The notes under the pieces were generated by a model, which did not search any database, was not told the origin of the DNA, and was given only the letters and a program-made list of their open reading frames with translations. Positions 10,476 through 20,601 of a DNA stretch of 37,609 nt are shown one piece after another. The number at the start of each line of letters is the position of its first letter. Positions within the stretch are counted from its first letter, which is position 1. A program made the position numbers and the translations under genes. Source of the DNA: Psychrobacter sp. JCM 18901. Lineage in GTDB: Bacteria > Pseudomonadota > Gammaproteobacteria > Pseudomonadales > Moraxellaceae. The stretch covers positions 1 through 37,609 of the forward strand of contig NZ_BAWH01000027.1 in assembly GCF_000586435.1 (NCBI RefSeq). The letters are read 5' to 3'.

Positions 10476-10775
10476 CTACACCTCCTCAATAATAGAGATA
10501 TTTCGATTACTCAGCCATTCGATAACATCAGCATTACGCCATGCAGTCATAGTGCTAGATAGGCGAATCGGAGAAGGGAAGCGTCCATCTCGTGACCATG
10601 CCTACAAAGTACTGCTACCAAAAGGGAGGAATGGTAAAAGCTGGCTGGCACGACTCATGCCTTGCGGTGGCAAATATTTAGCATGCAGGCTATTGGATAC
10701 TTGTTTAATATCATTTTGAATATTGCTAGTAAAAGATATAACTGAATTATCTGTAGGGATGTTTGTGTCTACCAT
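10476..10775 (-). pseudogene. AlpA-like excisionase/regulator with in-frame TAG
   Basis: About 99 codons from ATG 10775 (GGAG upstream) to TAG at 10478-10476. The C-terminal half reads SRDGRFPSPIRLSSTMTAWRN ADVIEWL, the MerR-like HTH of AlpA proteins, which activate or excise integrative elements. Codon 58 (10604-10602) is TAG between STL and AWSRDG; AlpA proteins have Trp here (STLWxW), so TGG has become TAG. No indel is needed. Position near the integrase and upstream of the replication genes fits an AlpA role. Either the element lost this switch or the base is miscalled. Confidence 0.75.
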
Positions 10776-10847
10776 ATCTATAGCTCCATAATTTCCCCCA
10801 GCATTGTGCTGCGGATATGGAAAGTTTATGGCGTTGAGTGATGGACG

Positions 10848-11867
10848 TCATTGCAAATGCAATTTTCTCATTGCATTTGCAATTTTCATTATGAAAGTGA
10901 TTAATACTTTTTTTGCTTCATTTAGTAATTTATTGGCATTGGAAAATATACCATCTATATTTCTGGTCTTTAAGTCTTTAAGTCTTTAAGTCTTTAAGTC
11001 TTTAATTTTTAGACTGGTGATGTATTCTGCAAGTCCCGTCTGCGATGGTTTATTATTGCTACCCTTGAAATGACGTGCTTGTACATCAGGGTCTAACAAT
11101 AAGTCCTTCATAACGGCTATTAAACAGTAAGCACTGTCCTTTAGCTCTGTTGATGTATTATCGTACTTACTTATCTGTGCTTTAATATTTTTATTGTCAG
11201 CATTTACCTCATCAAGTAAAGATCTTAACTCAGCTATCTCTTGTGCTTGAGAACTAATTTTAGCGTCGGTTTCTGAACTATCAAAAACTAGTGAATTGAT
11301 ATGATTTTCATCATTATAAATAAACGAATCAATATAATCTTGTACTTGTTCGATTGGAAACAGTAAATCATTTTGACTTATTTCTACTCCTCCAAGTTGC
11401 CTTATCCTCTCTGCATCTTTCTCATCAGATGAGCTGTAAAGTTGAGTGCTTTTAGTTAGTTTTACATCGAAGTGATCACTTTTGATATTGCCTAGGGGCA
11501 CCAAATGATGAAATGTCTTTTTAGCTAAGACAATTCTATCTCCTTTAGAAATGAGTTCTTCTTGTTGTGTTAGTTCATGAATAACAGCTTCGGTAATCTC
11601 AACCTTTTTTTTCTTTTTTTAGAGTACCAGTTAAATATGTTCGATATACTCTCATGGGTTAGATATCCTCTAACGGGAATATTGATGTATTCAGCATGAT
11701 CGCCAGTACCACATACATAGGTCAAAGAATAACCATTAAATATGAATACAGGAATAATTTTTTTTCTTCATACAAGCATCTGAAAGCTGAGGTATTTCTT
11801 GCGGTTGATAAGATGCAGGTATGCTTTGTAATTTTTTTAGAGTTTGAGCTAAATTTAAATATCTCAT
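10848..11867 (-). CDS. Hypothetical coiled-coil protein with three homopolymer frameshifts and repeat-disrupted 3' end
   Basis: Unrecognised family. The start is ATG 11867 (MRYLNLAQTLKKL). Reading T8 at 11758-11765 as seven, T7 at 11614-11620 as six and T8 at 11605-11612 as seven gives one frame through IIPVFIFNGYSLTYVCGTGD, GYLTHESISNIFNWYSKKEKK and a coiled-coil stretch (DAKISSQAQEIAELRSLLDE), to a stop at 10986 (about 292 residues). That stop lies in an 8-base tandem repeat. With one repeat unit the frame would run on through RNIDGIFSNANKLLNEAKK to TGA at 10850-10848, probably the ancestral end. It lies between the integrase and alpA genes. Function unknown; a DNA-binding or regulatory role is a guess. 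Confidence 0.55.
10851..10882. repeat. Perfect 12-bp inverted repeat (hairpin)
   Basis: TTGCAAATGCAA at 10851-10862 and its exact reverse complement at 10871-10882, with an 8-base loop. On the plus strand it is followed by TTTT. It sits at the presumed original 3' end of the hypothetical gene and could be a weak terminator or an operator. Confidence 0.6.
10967..11005. repeat. Octanucleotide tandem repeat TCTTTAAG, 4.9 copies
   Basis: Four perfect 8-bp units from 10967 to 10998, then seven bases of a fifth. On the minus strand it reads as the C-terminal codons of the hypothetical gene (KDLKT, then stop). Because 8 is not a multiple of 3, a second unit always brings ACT TAA into frame, so any copy number above one truncates the protein. 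Confidence 0.9.
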
Positions 11868-11933
11868 ATTCACACCCTTTCACCCTTAAATCAAAAATAG
11901 GAGCAAGGCAGTGACAGCATAAGGGTGTGAATA
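11867..11933. promoter_or_regulatory. 13-bp inverted repeat spanning the start of the hypothetical gene
   Basis: TATTCACACCCTT at 11867-11879 and its exact complement AAGGGTGTGAATA at 11921-11933, 41 bases apart, directly upstream of ATG 11867. The spacing suits two operator half-sites bound by a looped or dimeric regulator, or recombination accessory sites. Role inferred from position only. Confidence 0.45.
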
Positions 11934-11985
11934 GCTGACGTTCGGGTAATTAGTCCTAGCCTTGCATAGTTGTTATAGCTAAGCA

Positions 11986-13224
11986 CTAACTCAGCTTTTG
12001 TGTCTGTTCTTTAAAATTGCGATGAATGACGTTATCAATCTTGCCAGCGTAAGCATCATCGATGAAGTTTGCCCATTGGTGCATCATGTCTGTTCGATAA
12101 GGCAGATGCTGCGCTCCGTTATAAGCTTTACTTATTTTGTTCTCTTTCTCATGTGCCAGCTGTAGCTCTATTGCTTCGTGCATAAACTCTTGCTCATGTA
12201 GAGTTGTGCTGGCAAGCCCTCGAAATCCGTGACCAGTCATACGTCCTTTATAGCCCATGCGCCATAGGGCAGTAATAAAAGCATTGGTACTGTAAGGTTT
12301 GCGCGTTGTCGTATTAAAAAAACACATACTTATCTGAAAAGCCCATCGCTTTAATTTCTTGCAATATTTTCATTGTTTGTGGCGCGAGTGGTACTAGATG
12401 AGGTCTATCCATTTTCATCTTCTCGGCCGGTATGCGCCATATCTTGGCCTTGTAATCTACTTCCGACCATTCCATAAGACGAAGCTCTTGTGTTCGCACA
12501 AACGTATAGCACATGAACCAAAAACCTAGCTTGACCAGGATGTCGCCGCCATACGCATCGATATCTCGAAGTAATTTAGGTAACTGTTGACTGGTTATGC
12601 GGCTATGGTGCTTAACCTTATGCGGCTGCAAAGCTTCCGTTAAGTCATTGGCTGGGTTATGGGTTATCAAGCCCTCGCGTATAGCTTGTTTGAATATCTG
12701 CCTGTTTGACGTATTACGCGTCGCGCCATGTCAGTCGCGCCCCTTGCTTCGACAGCTTTGCCAATAGCAAGAATATCAGGCGCGGTAATCTCATCTATGT
12801 TCAGATGACCAATAGTAGGCTTAATATCGCGCTGGTACTGTGAATAGTCACGACTATGAGTAGTAGGTGCAATGTGGGGTTTTCGCTCTTTGTGCCAGCG
12901 TTGCGCTAAAGCATCAAATGTTTTGGTGCCGTCGGTATCTGCTTGCAAGCGCTTTTTATCCTGCTTAGGATTAATGCCTTGTGCTATTAGGTCTTTGATT
13001 TGTTGGTTGCGCTGGCGAGCATCAGCTAAGCTCATCGCTGGATATTTTCCAATCGTCAGGCTTTGACGTTTATCAGCATACTTGTAGTCAGATACCCATA
13101 CCTTACTGCCAGTGCTACGCACCCATAAGCGTAGGTTATTACCGTCGCTATATTTGTCAGGTCGGCTTGGTGTACAAGTATCGGATGGCTTAAGGCGTTT
13201 GATTTGGCTATCAGTTAGGGACAT
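11986..13224 (-). CDS. Tyrosine recombinase/integrase (DUF4102, CP4-57/P4 type), two frameshifts
   Basis: Site-specific integrase of the mobile element, 412 residues after repair. N-terminal DUF4102 arm-binding domain (MSLTDSQIKRLKPSD ... LTIGKYPAMSLADAR), a core-binding domain, then the catalytic domain: R in RTQELRLMEWSEVD, HGFRG, the LAHEKENKISKAYN stretch and its Tyr nucleophile. Two indels split it: a missing base at about 12700 (expected RQTGQIFKQAI) and seven A at 12316-12322 (six expected, giving KYVFFNTTTRKPY). Its start faces the 3' end of tRNA-Pro 160 bases away, as expected for an element integrated there. The homopolymer break is probably an error; the 12700 loss could be real. 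Confidence 0.9.
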
Positions 13225-13270
13225 GACGGTATATTTCCATGACGGTATAAGATATACCGTAAAATATACC
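13222..13270. promoter_or_regulatory. Nested palindrome/operator-like cluster upstream of integrase
   Basis: Outer arms GGTATATTT (13228-13236) and AAATATACC (13262-13270); inner arms ACGGTAT (13242-13248) and ATACCGT (13254-13260). CATGACGGTATA at 13222-13233 is also directly repeated as ATGACGGTATA at 13240-13250. The integrase ATG is inside the first copy. The arrangement suggests cooperative binding that controls integrase expression, perhaps by the XRE or AlpA-like protein. Confidence 0.55.
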
Positions 13271-13337
13271 GCAATTTTACATGGATTACCACGTTTTACG
13301 ATAGAGGGCTATGGAGGATGTTTAGCCTATAAGTGGC

Positions 13338-13374
13338 CAAAATAAAGGGCAGACGGTCAATGACGGTCTGCCCT
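13338..13374 (-). terminator. Rho-independent terminator of tRNA-Pro
   Basis: Read leftward, AGGGCAGAC at 13374-13366 pairs with its complement at 13354-13346, with an inner GTCA/TGAC pairing, followed by TTTATTTT at 13345-13338. It lies 12 bases beyond the tRNA 3' end. Confidence 0.75.
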
Positions 13375-13385
13375 AATATTATGTT

Positions 13386-13462
13386 TGGTCGGAACGGCAG
13401 GATTTGAACCTGCGACCACTACACCCCCAGTGTAGTGCGCTACCAGACTGCGCTACGCCCCG
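13386..13462 (-). tRNA. tRNA-Pro (anticodon GGG)
   Basis: 77 nt with encoded CCA. The acceptor stem CGGGGCG pairs with CGTTCCG (two G-U pairs). The D arm holds GCGCAGTCTGGTAGCGC, the anticodon arm is CTACA-CTGGGGG-TGTAG with anticodon GGG, and the T arm is GCAGG-TTCAAAT-CCTGC. It reads CCN proline codons ending in C or U. It is the likely integration site of the neighbouring element, since the integrase lies just past its 3' end. Confidence 0.96.
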
Positions 13463-13473
13463 AGTGACTGACT

Positions 13474-13501
13474 ATTTTACGCAAAATTATGTATATTGCA
13501 A
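13474..13501 (-). promoter_or_regulatory. Promoter of tRNA-Pro
   Basis: On the minus strand TTGCAA (13501-13496), a 16-base spacer and TAAAAT (13479-13474). The -10 box ends 11 bases before the tRNA 5' end, which is the right distance for a sigma-70 start. Confidence 0.62.
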
Positions 13502-13576
13502 GGGCTATTTATAGCAGCCAAACTCTACAATATTATTCTGCATAGCATAGTCAGTATAATCGCTTAGCAGCCAATA

Positions 13577-15106
13577 TTAACCCAATAATTCTTTTAGAAT
13601 TTGGTTCACTTGCTGTGGGTTAGCACTACCGCGACTGGCTTTCATGACCTGACCGACCAGACCGTTAAAGGCTTTTTCTTTACCGCCGCGATATTCTTCG
13701 ACCATCGATTCATTTTTTTGCGATGACTTCTTCAACGATGGCTTTGATAGCGCCAGTATCGGTTTCTTGTTTGAGGCCTTTATCTTTGATGATTTTATCT
13801 GCTGCATCATCGCCATCGCCGCCTTCGCGCTCGTATAGAGCACTAAAGACTTTTTTTAGCCAGTTTGCCAGATAGCGTGTCATCTTTGATACGCTTGAGC
13901 ATGCCAGCCAATTGTTTGGCACTGATAGGGGAGTCGATGATGTCGGTGTCATCTTTGTTCAGGGCGCCGAGCAAGTCACCCATGACCCAGTTGCCAGCCA
14001 TTTTGGCATCTGACTCACCAATTTCTGCGACCACTGCTTCAAAATAATCGGCTAGCTGACGGCTACCAGTTAAGATACGCGCGTCATATTCTGAAAGACC
14101 AAGCGCTTCTTCAAAGCGTGCGCGACGAGCAACTGGTAGCTCTGGCATCGCTGCTTTGATCGCATCAACCGTATGCTGCTCGATACGGACAGGTAGTAGG
14201 TCAGGATCAGGGAAGTAGCGATAGTCGTTGGCGTCTTCTTTGGTACGCATGGTACGCGTTTCATCACGCTCTGGATCATATAGCATCGTTGCTTGTACGA
14301 CTTTGCCACCATCTTCTAAGATATCGATTTGACGTTCGATTTCACGATTGATAGCACGTTCGATAAAGCGGAACGAGTTTAGGTTTTTTTAGCTCAGTAC
14401 GCGTACCGAGGTCAGCGCCTGGCTTGCGCACAGAGACGTTGCAGTCACAGCGGAATGAGCCTTCGGCCATCACTGCGTCTGAGATACCTAGCCATGTGAC
14501 TAGCTGATGAATGGCTTTGATGTAGGCCAATGCTTCGTGAGCTGAGCGCATATCTGGCTCAGAGACGATTTCGATTAGTGGCGTACCAGCACGGTTCAAA
14601 TCCACACCTGTCATACCGTCGACAGCATCATGGACAGATTTACCTGCATCTTCTTCTAGATGTGCGCGAGTGATACCCATACGTTTAGGATATTCGTTCT
14701 TTTCGCCTTCGTTGACGACGACATCGATATAGCCTTCACCCACGATAGGATTGGCCATCTGGGTGATTTGATAGCCTTTAGGCAAATCAGGGTAAAAGTA
14801 GTTTTTACGGTCAAACGTATTGAACAGACCCAGCTCAGCATTGACACCGATACCGAATTTTAATGCGCGATCGACCACACCAGCATTTAACACTGGTAAT
14901 ACGCCAGGCAAACCCAAATCGACGATACTTGCTTGACTGTTTGGCTCATGACCAAAGTCAGTCGGCGCACTTGAGAAGATCTTACTTTCCGTATTTAGCT
15001 GGCAGTGAATCTCGATACCGATGACCACTTCATAGCCATCGACAAATAGCTCTTTACGCACGGCGTGTTCACGGACGGCATTGTTATCAGTAGTAACTGT
15101 ACTCAT
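13577..15106 (-). CDS. gatB: Asp-tRNA(Asn)/Glu-tRNA(Gln) amidotransferase subunit B, three frameshifts
   Basis: GatB binds misacylated Glu-tRNA(Gln) or Asp-tRNA(Asn) and, with GatA and GatC, converts it to the amide form in the cytoplasm. The N-terminal half shows [34 protein letters not shown] and EDAGKS; the C-terminal YqeY-like tail ends [19 protein letters not shown]. Runs of seven T at 14384-14390, 13851-13857 and 13713-13719 each break the frame. Reading six at each restores [18 protein letters not shown] and [11 protein letters not shown], giving about 508 residues. It is last in gatCAB; its ATG shares a base with the gatA stop, and AAGGAGA lies inside gatA. The gene is surely intact in the cell. 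Confidence 0.95.
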
Positions 15107-16602
15107 TATACCGTCTCCTTTGCGATGGTAGAGTGTTGTAGGTGATGATCGGTATGCTGCTGGAACAGATGTGCAGTCGTGAGCAGTTGACTCTCTTGCC
15201 AGTGCTTACCGATTAATTGCAAGCCAATAGGTAGGCCTTCAGTCGTCAAACCAACTGGCTGACTGAGGGCAGGTAGACCTGCTAGGTTGACCGCGATGGT
15301 ATAAACGTCACCTAAATACATCGTTGCAGGATCTAGGTTGTCAGTAAGCTTGTAAGCTGCCGTCGGTGCGGTTGGGCTAGCAATCACATCACAGCTAGCA
15401 AATGCTTCATCAAAGTCTTTGACGATTAAGCGGCGGATTTTTTTGTGCTTTAGTATAGTAAGCATCAAAATAGCCAGCAGATAGCGCATAAGTTCCCGTC
15501 AAGATACGGCGCTGTACTTCAGGCCAAAGCCTTCAGAGCGTGAGCGTGTGTATAGATCGATCAGATCCGTTGGGTTTTCACAGCGATAACCAAAACGTAC
15601 GCCATCGAAGCGTGATAGGTTCGATGATGCTTCGGCAGGCGCTAGCATATAGTAAGTGGCAAGCGTGATTTCAGGATCAGTGATGTTCACTTCTACAATC
15701 GTTGCACCAAGCTCTTCATATTTCTTCAGAGCCGCACGTACTGCTTGCTCAACTTCGCTATCAAGCCCTGTACCGAAGTATTCTTTGGCTACACCAATAC
15801 GTAAGCCAGCAAATGGTTTGTCACCAGCAGCAGCTTGGGCATCATTGATATCTTGTACGTAGTCAGGCATCTCGTATTTGATAGAAGTTGCATCGCGTGG
15901 ATCATGACCAATCATTGGTTGGAGCAGATAGGCGCAATCTTTAGCGCTGCGCCCCATGCTACCTGCTTGATCTAGACTTGAAGCGTAGGCAATCATACCA
16001 AAGCGTGACACACGGCCATAAGTAGGTTTGATACCTGTTAGGCCACAAAATGAAGCAGGCTGACGAATAGAGCCACCCGTATCACTACCAGTAGCAACAG
16101 GGACAAAACCAGCGGCAACGGCGGCAGCACTACCACCTGACGAGCCACCAGGAACGCGCTCTAGGTTCCAAGGGTTCTGTACTGTACCGTAGTATGAGCT
16201 ACTGTTGTCTGAGCCCATCGCAAACTCATCCATATTGAGTTTACCTAAGCTAATCATGCCAGCTTTGTCGATGTTAGAAACGATGGTCGCGTCATATGGC
16301 GAGACAAAGTTATGTAGCATCTTTGAGCCACAAGTGGTCAGTACGCCCTGAGTACAAAAGATGTCTTTGTGCGCCATTGGTACGCCAAGTAGTGGACGTT
16401 GGTCGCCTTGTGCACGCATCTCGTCTGCCGCTTTTGCTTGTGCGCGTGCTGTCTCAGAAGTATGAGTGATAAAGCTGTTAATCTTGCTGTCTAGCGCATC
16501 GATACGCTTAATGTAGTGTTCAGTTAATTCTGCGCTGCTAAATTGTTTGTTTTGCAAGCCAGTAATGAGCTGCTCGGTACTTAATAAATGAAGTTCAGAC
16601 AT
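15106..16602 (-). CDS. gatA: Asp-tRNA(Asn)/Glu-tRNA(Gln) amidotransferase subunit A, two frameshifts
   Basis: Amidase-signature subunit that releases ammonia from glutamine for tRNA amidation. The catalytic Lys is in [11 protein letters not shown]; the Ser cis-Ser/Ser pair is in the glycine-serine block ([16 protein letters not shown]) and [17 protein letters not shown]. One base is lost at 15522-15523 (GGG to GG; expected [19 protein letters not shown]), and seven T at 15438-15444 should be six ([14 protein letters not shown]). Repaired length is about 498 residues, normal for GatA. It lies between gatC and gatB in the same operon. Both indels are probably sequence errors. Confidence 0.95.
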
Positions 16603-16683
16603 AAGGTGTCGTCCGTCAAAATGTTAATAGCATAAAATAAAATGAGATAATGGCAAATGCGTGATTGTATTATTCAGCCACTA

Positions 16684-16998
16684 TTATTCAATCACCTGAG
16701 GCACTAGATACAAGCCTTCTTCTACGGCAGGTGCGACTGACTGATTACGCTCACGATTGATATCGTGTTTTGCCACATCAGCACGCAACTCTTGGCAAGC
16801 TTCATGAATATTGGCTAGTGGCTTGATGTCTGTCGTATCAACGTTAGACAGCGTATTCATCAGTTTTAATACTTTACTGATATCATCAGCATAGCTATCG
16901 GCTGTACTTTCATCGACACCTAAGCGGGCAAGGTTGGCAACTTCTAGGATTTCTTCACGGCTGACGTTGCTGTCAGACGTTGCTGGCTGCTGAGACAT
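16684..16998 (-). CDS. gatC: Asp-tRNA(Asn)/Glu-tRNA(Gln) amidotransferase subunit C
   Basis: 104 residues, intact. GatC is the small subunit that wraps and stabilises GatA against GatB. The family core is visible: SREEILEVANLARLGVDE near the N-terminus, then DISKVLKLMNTLSNVDTTDI and LANIHE, ending VAPAVEEGLYLVPQVIE. It is first in the gatCAB operon, 81 bases before gatA, and is preceded by a plausible promoter. Confidence 0.95.
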   Translation of the reverse strand: MSQQPATSDSNVSREEILEVANLARLGVDESTADSYADDISKVLKLMNTLSNVDTTDIKPLANIHEACQELRADVAKHDINRERNQSVAPAVEEGLYLVPQVIE

Positions 16999-17108
16999 AG
17001 TTTCTCCAGTTAAGGACAGTTTTTGTTAGAGTAGTTGGTTACGAAAACGAAAATACGTAAGCGTTAAAATAGAAACAACTAAAATAGATATAAATAATCA
17101 GTGGGCTT

Positions 17109-17136
17109 ATTATAAAGCATCTGACTCAAGTTTACA
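17109..17136 (-). promoter_or_regulatory. Candidate promoter of gatCAB
   Basis: On the minus strand TGTAAA (17136-17131), a 16-base spacer and a perfect TATAAT (17114-17109), about 110 bases upstream of gatC. The -35 is a poor match. Confidence 0.42.
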
Positions 17137-17508
17137 GAGCATGACGCTTGATTGATGCACAATCTCAACCAAGAGACTGAATTGATAAAGACGTAATATT
17201 AAATAAGATATGGTGTCATCCAAGCCATAATGCCAATTAAGACACAATGATTTACAGAGAATTGCAAAACTGACCCCCTAATTCATCATTGTTCCTTAAT
17301 TGCTCTCCAATTAGCTTCTAAAATACGTTACAGTATGCATCTGCTATTAAGCAAAACATTCATCTGCCTGTAGGGCATTGTTAGTTATCAGATTAAATGA
17401 TGTTTCATTGAGTTGAATGATATTCACTACTATTTCAAACTTTGTAACAACTTTTGGCGTCTAAGACAAAAATCCTTACTTACTGATGCAAATATCTATG
17501 TTTTTTTT

Positions 17509-17542
17509 GAGCTAAATCGGTATAATTTAGCTCAGTTTTTTT
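17509..17542 (+). terminator. Hairpin with T-run in the mreB upstream region
   Basis: GAGCTAAAT (17509-17517), a 7-base loop and ATTTAGCTC (17525-17533), followed by seven T at 17536-17542. Eight T also precede it, so it is terminator-like on both strands. It may attenuate mreB, or stop a leftward transcript. TATAAT at 17521-17526 spans the loop. Confidence 0.5.
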
Positions 17543-17603
17543 CATTTCATCATTATTGCTTGGATTTTGACTTGTTGGGATGATTAACTGTTGCCACAAG
17601 TAA

Positions 17604-18719
<1,116 letters not shown>

Positions 18720-18790
18720 GTCATCTTTATCCTTAATTGCCTTGTAGCCTTGGCAATATATGATGATGTATGTGAATGATGAAACTATAA

Positions 18791-18900
18791 ATATAGTCGG
18801 TTCAATATAATTTGGATATAAGGAAGCCGAGCGAAAGTACTATAAGTCGTATGCTGAGCGAGACTGACACCGTATCTAATTTATAGAAAATTGACTATAT
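18791..18900. mobile_element. MITE-like palindromic intergenic repeat
   Basis: About 110 bases bounded by ATATAGTC (18791-18798) and GACTATAT (18893-18900). The inner sequences pair imperfectly for about 30 bases: TATAATTTGGATA on the left, complement of TATCTAATTTATA on the right. There is no coding content. The shape is that of a small non-autonomous element or a folded intergenic repeat; whether it is multicopy cannot be seen here. Confidence 0.55.
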
Positions 18901-18904
18901 ATAA

Positions 18905-18937
18905 AATTAAAGGTAGCCGATTGTGCTACCTTTAATT
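18905..18937. terminator. Terminator hairpin after mreB
   Basis: Perfect 13-bp arms AATTAAAGGTAGC (18905-18917) and GCTACCTTTAATT (18925-18937), with a 7-base loop. The tail is only moderately T-rich, so efficiency is uncertain; the symmetry allows either direction. Confidence 0.65.
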
Positions 18938-19032
18938 GCATTCATTTATGCTAGAACCCAATATCCTCGATAAACACTCATGCTGTAAATAAGTGCTATT
19001 GTTCATTTTAGAATCCTTAAATCAGACGACTT

Positions 19033-19890
19033 ATGACTCCAAGTATTTTTGCGCGCCAGCCGTTATCACTTCGTAAGACTGTTATCGTATTGATAGCAGC
19101 CTTAATTTTGATGTGGTTTGATAGCAAAAACTCTGATTGGTTTAAGCCAGTACGTAGCACCAGTCATGCCGCCATGCAGCCAATCTATGAGCTGTCTCTA
19201 TTACCAAGCTATGCCAAGCATTGCAGGTGGTAGTCTGCAATCAAAAGAAGCATTGCGTCGCGAAAACATGCAGCTAAAGTCGCAATTGATACATGCGCAT
19301 GCCAAGCTACAACAACAAGATTATATCTTGGCACAGAACGCACGCCTGCAAGGCATCTTATCTACCACCAAGCCTGAGCAGTTTGATCTTAATTTGGCGC
19401 AAGTCATCGGTACAGATACCAATTTGCTCAGACAGATTGTGGTGCTTAACAAAGGTGAGCAAGATGGCGTACAAGTTGGGCAAACGGTCATCGATGAAGA
19501 CGGTGTATTAGGACAGATTATCAATGTCTACCCGAATACTAGCGTCTGTTGTTGATTACAGATGAGCAGCAGTCAGTTGCGGTTACTGTTAAGCGTACTG
19601 GTCAGCGCGCCATCGTTACAGGCCAAGGTATCCCATCTTCATTAAGTCTCAATTACGTCTTCAAAACATCGGATGTGCGGGTAGGTGATGAGCTAGTGTC
19701 GTCAGGATTGGGCGGACGTATTCCGGCAGGTTATCGAGTAGGGCGTATCGCGCATGTCAAAGACGAGCAAACCGATAACTTTAGAACCATCGAAGTTACT
19801 CCAGCAGCCAACTTTATCGACAATGCCTATGTATTAATACTTCAAGACAAGCTGCTAAATGAGAACAATGCTGCTGCTATGGCTCCATAG
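19033..19890 (+). CDS. mreC: Rod shape-determining protein MreC, two frameshifts
   Basis: Bitopic periplasmic protein linking MreB to the elongation machinery. One membrane segment (TVIVLIAALILMWF, residues about 14-27), a coiled coil (SKEALRRENMQLKSQL), then the paired beta-barrel domain (LNKGEQDGVQVGQTVIDEDG and SSGLGGRIPAGYRVGRI). Three fragments join if one extra base is removed near 19214 (CC to C, giving SYASIAGGSLQ) and one added near 19545 (SVVLLITDEQQS, the exact base unknown). Repaired length is 285 residues. Neither site is a long homopolymer. mreD follows at 120 bases. Confidence 0.9.
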
Positions 19891-20010
19891 ATAATGACGT
19901 AAGTCACAGTAGTAACTTTTTAAAGTTCTTTCCACTTATGGTATTCACCTTGCCAATATCCAATCAACAATATAACAGCAACCATCAAACACTCGCTAAG
20001 GTAAGTACCC

Positions 20011-20496
20011 ATGTCGTATCCTGATTCTGAGAATGCCACGGTACTATTGATAGTTGTGATTGTTCTGAGTTTCATCGCTGCATCATCACTCAATGTCTAT
20101 CCATTAAGCCCAAGCATGGCCACACTGCGTCCCATGGTCATGATCATGGTGTTGATCTATTGGTTACTGTTTCAGCCGCGCTATGTGGGTATTTTTACCG
20201 CGTTTACGGTTGGACTGATTGCTGATTTATTGATGGATACCCATTTAGGACAGCAAGCTTTCGCCGCTGTTGTGGTTGCACTGGTTATCAAAATTACCAG
20301 TATCTACGTCAGACAGTTGAATACCGTTAGCGCTTGGTTAATTGCTAGTCTAGGGCTGATTGTCTTTCAGTTAAATCTATGGATACTACAGATGTTTATT
20401 CAAAACGTCTTTGTCGCCCAGTCTGCTTTGTCATTATTTATGAGTATCATTAGCTGGCCACTCGTACTGTTTGCTTTGCGCAAGTTTTCGCGTTAA
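20011..20496 (+). CDS. mreD: Rod shape-determining membrane protein MreD
   Basis: 161 residues, intact. A very hydrophobic inner-membrane protein with about five membrane segments: VLLIVVIVLSFIAASSLNVY, MIMVLIYWLLF, FTAFTVGLIADLLMD, FAAVVVALVIKI and later stretches. The family signature GLIADLLMDTHLGQQAF is clear. It acts with MreB and MreC in cell elongation. The start is ATG with AAGG about 10 bases upstream. Confidence 0.92.
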   Translation: MSYPDSENATVLLIVVIVLSFIAASSLNVYPLSPSMATLRPMVMIMVLIYWLLFQPRYVGIFTAFTVGLIADLLMDTHLGQQAFAAVVVALVIKITSIYVRQLNTVSAWLIASLGLIVFQLNLWILQMFIQNVFVAQSALSLFMSIISWPLVLFALRKFSR

Positions 20497-20601
20497 TGAG
20501 TCACTAGCTATAGCTATTACTCTGATTGATAGATTAGTTTGCTCTGTTCACAAGACTGTATGACCACATACATCATAAATTTATAAATGAAGAGAATATC
20601 G

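Noticed and set aside
734..10604. TAG recoded as an amino acid across the genome
   Set aside because: rng, rplO and rplQ end in TAG at the normal family length, so TAG works as a stop here.
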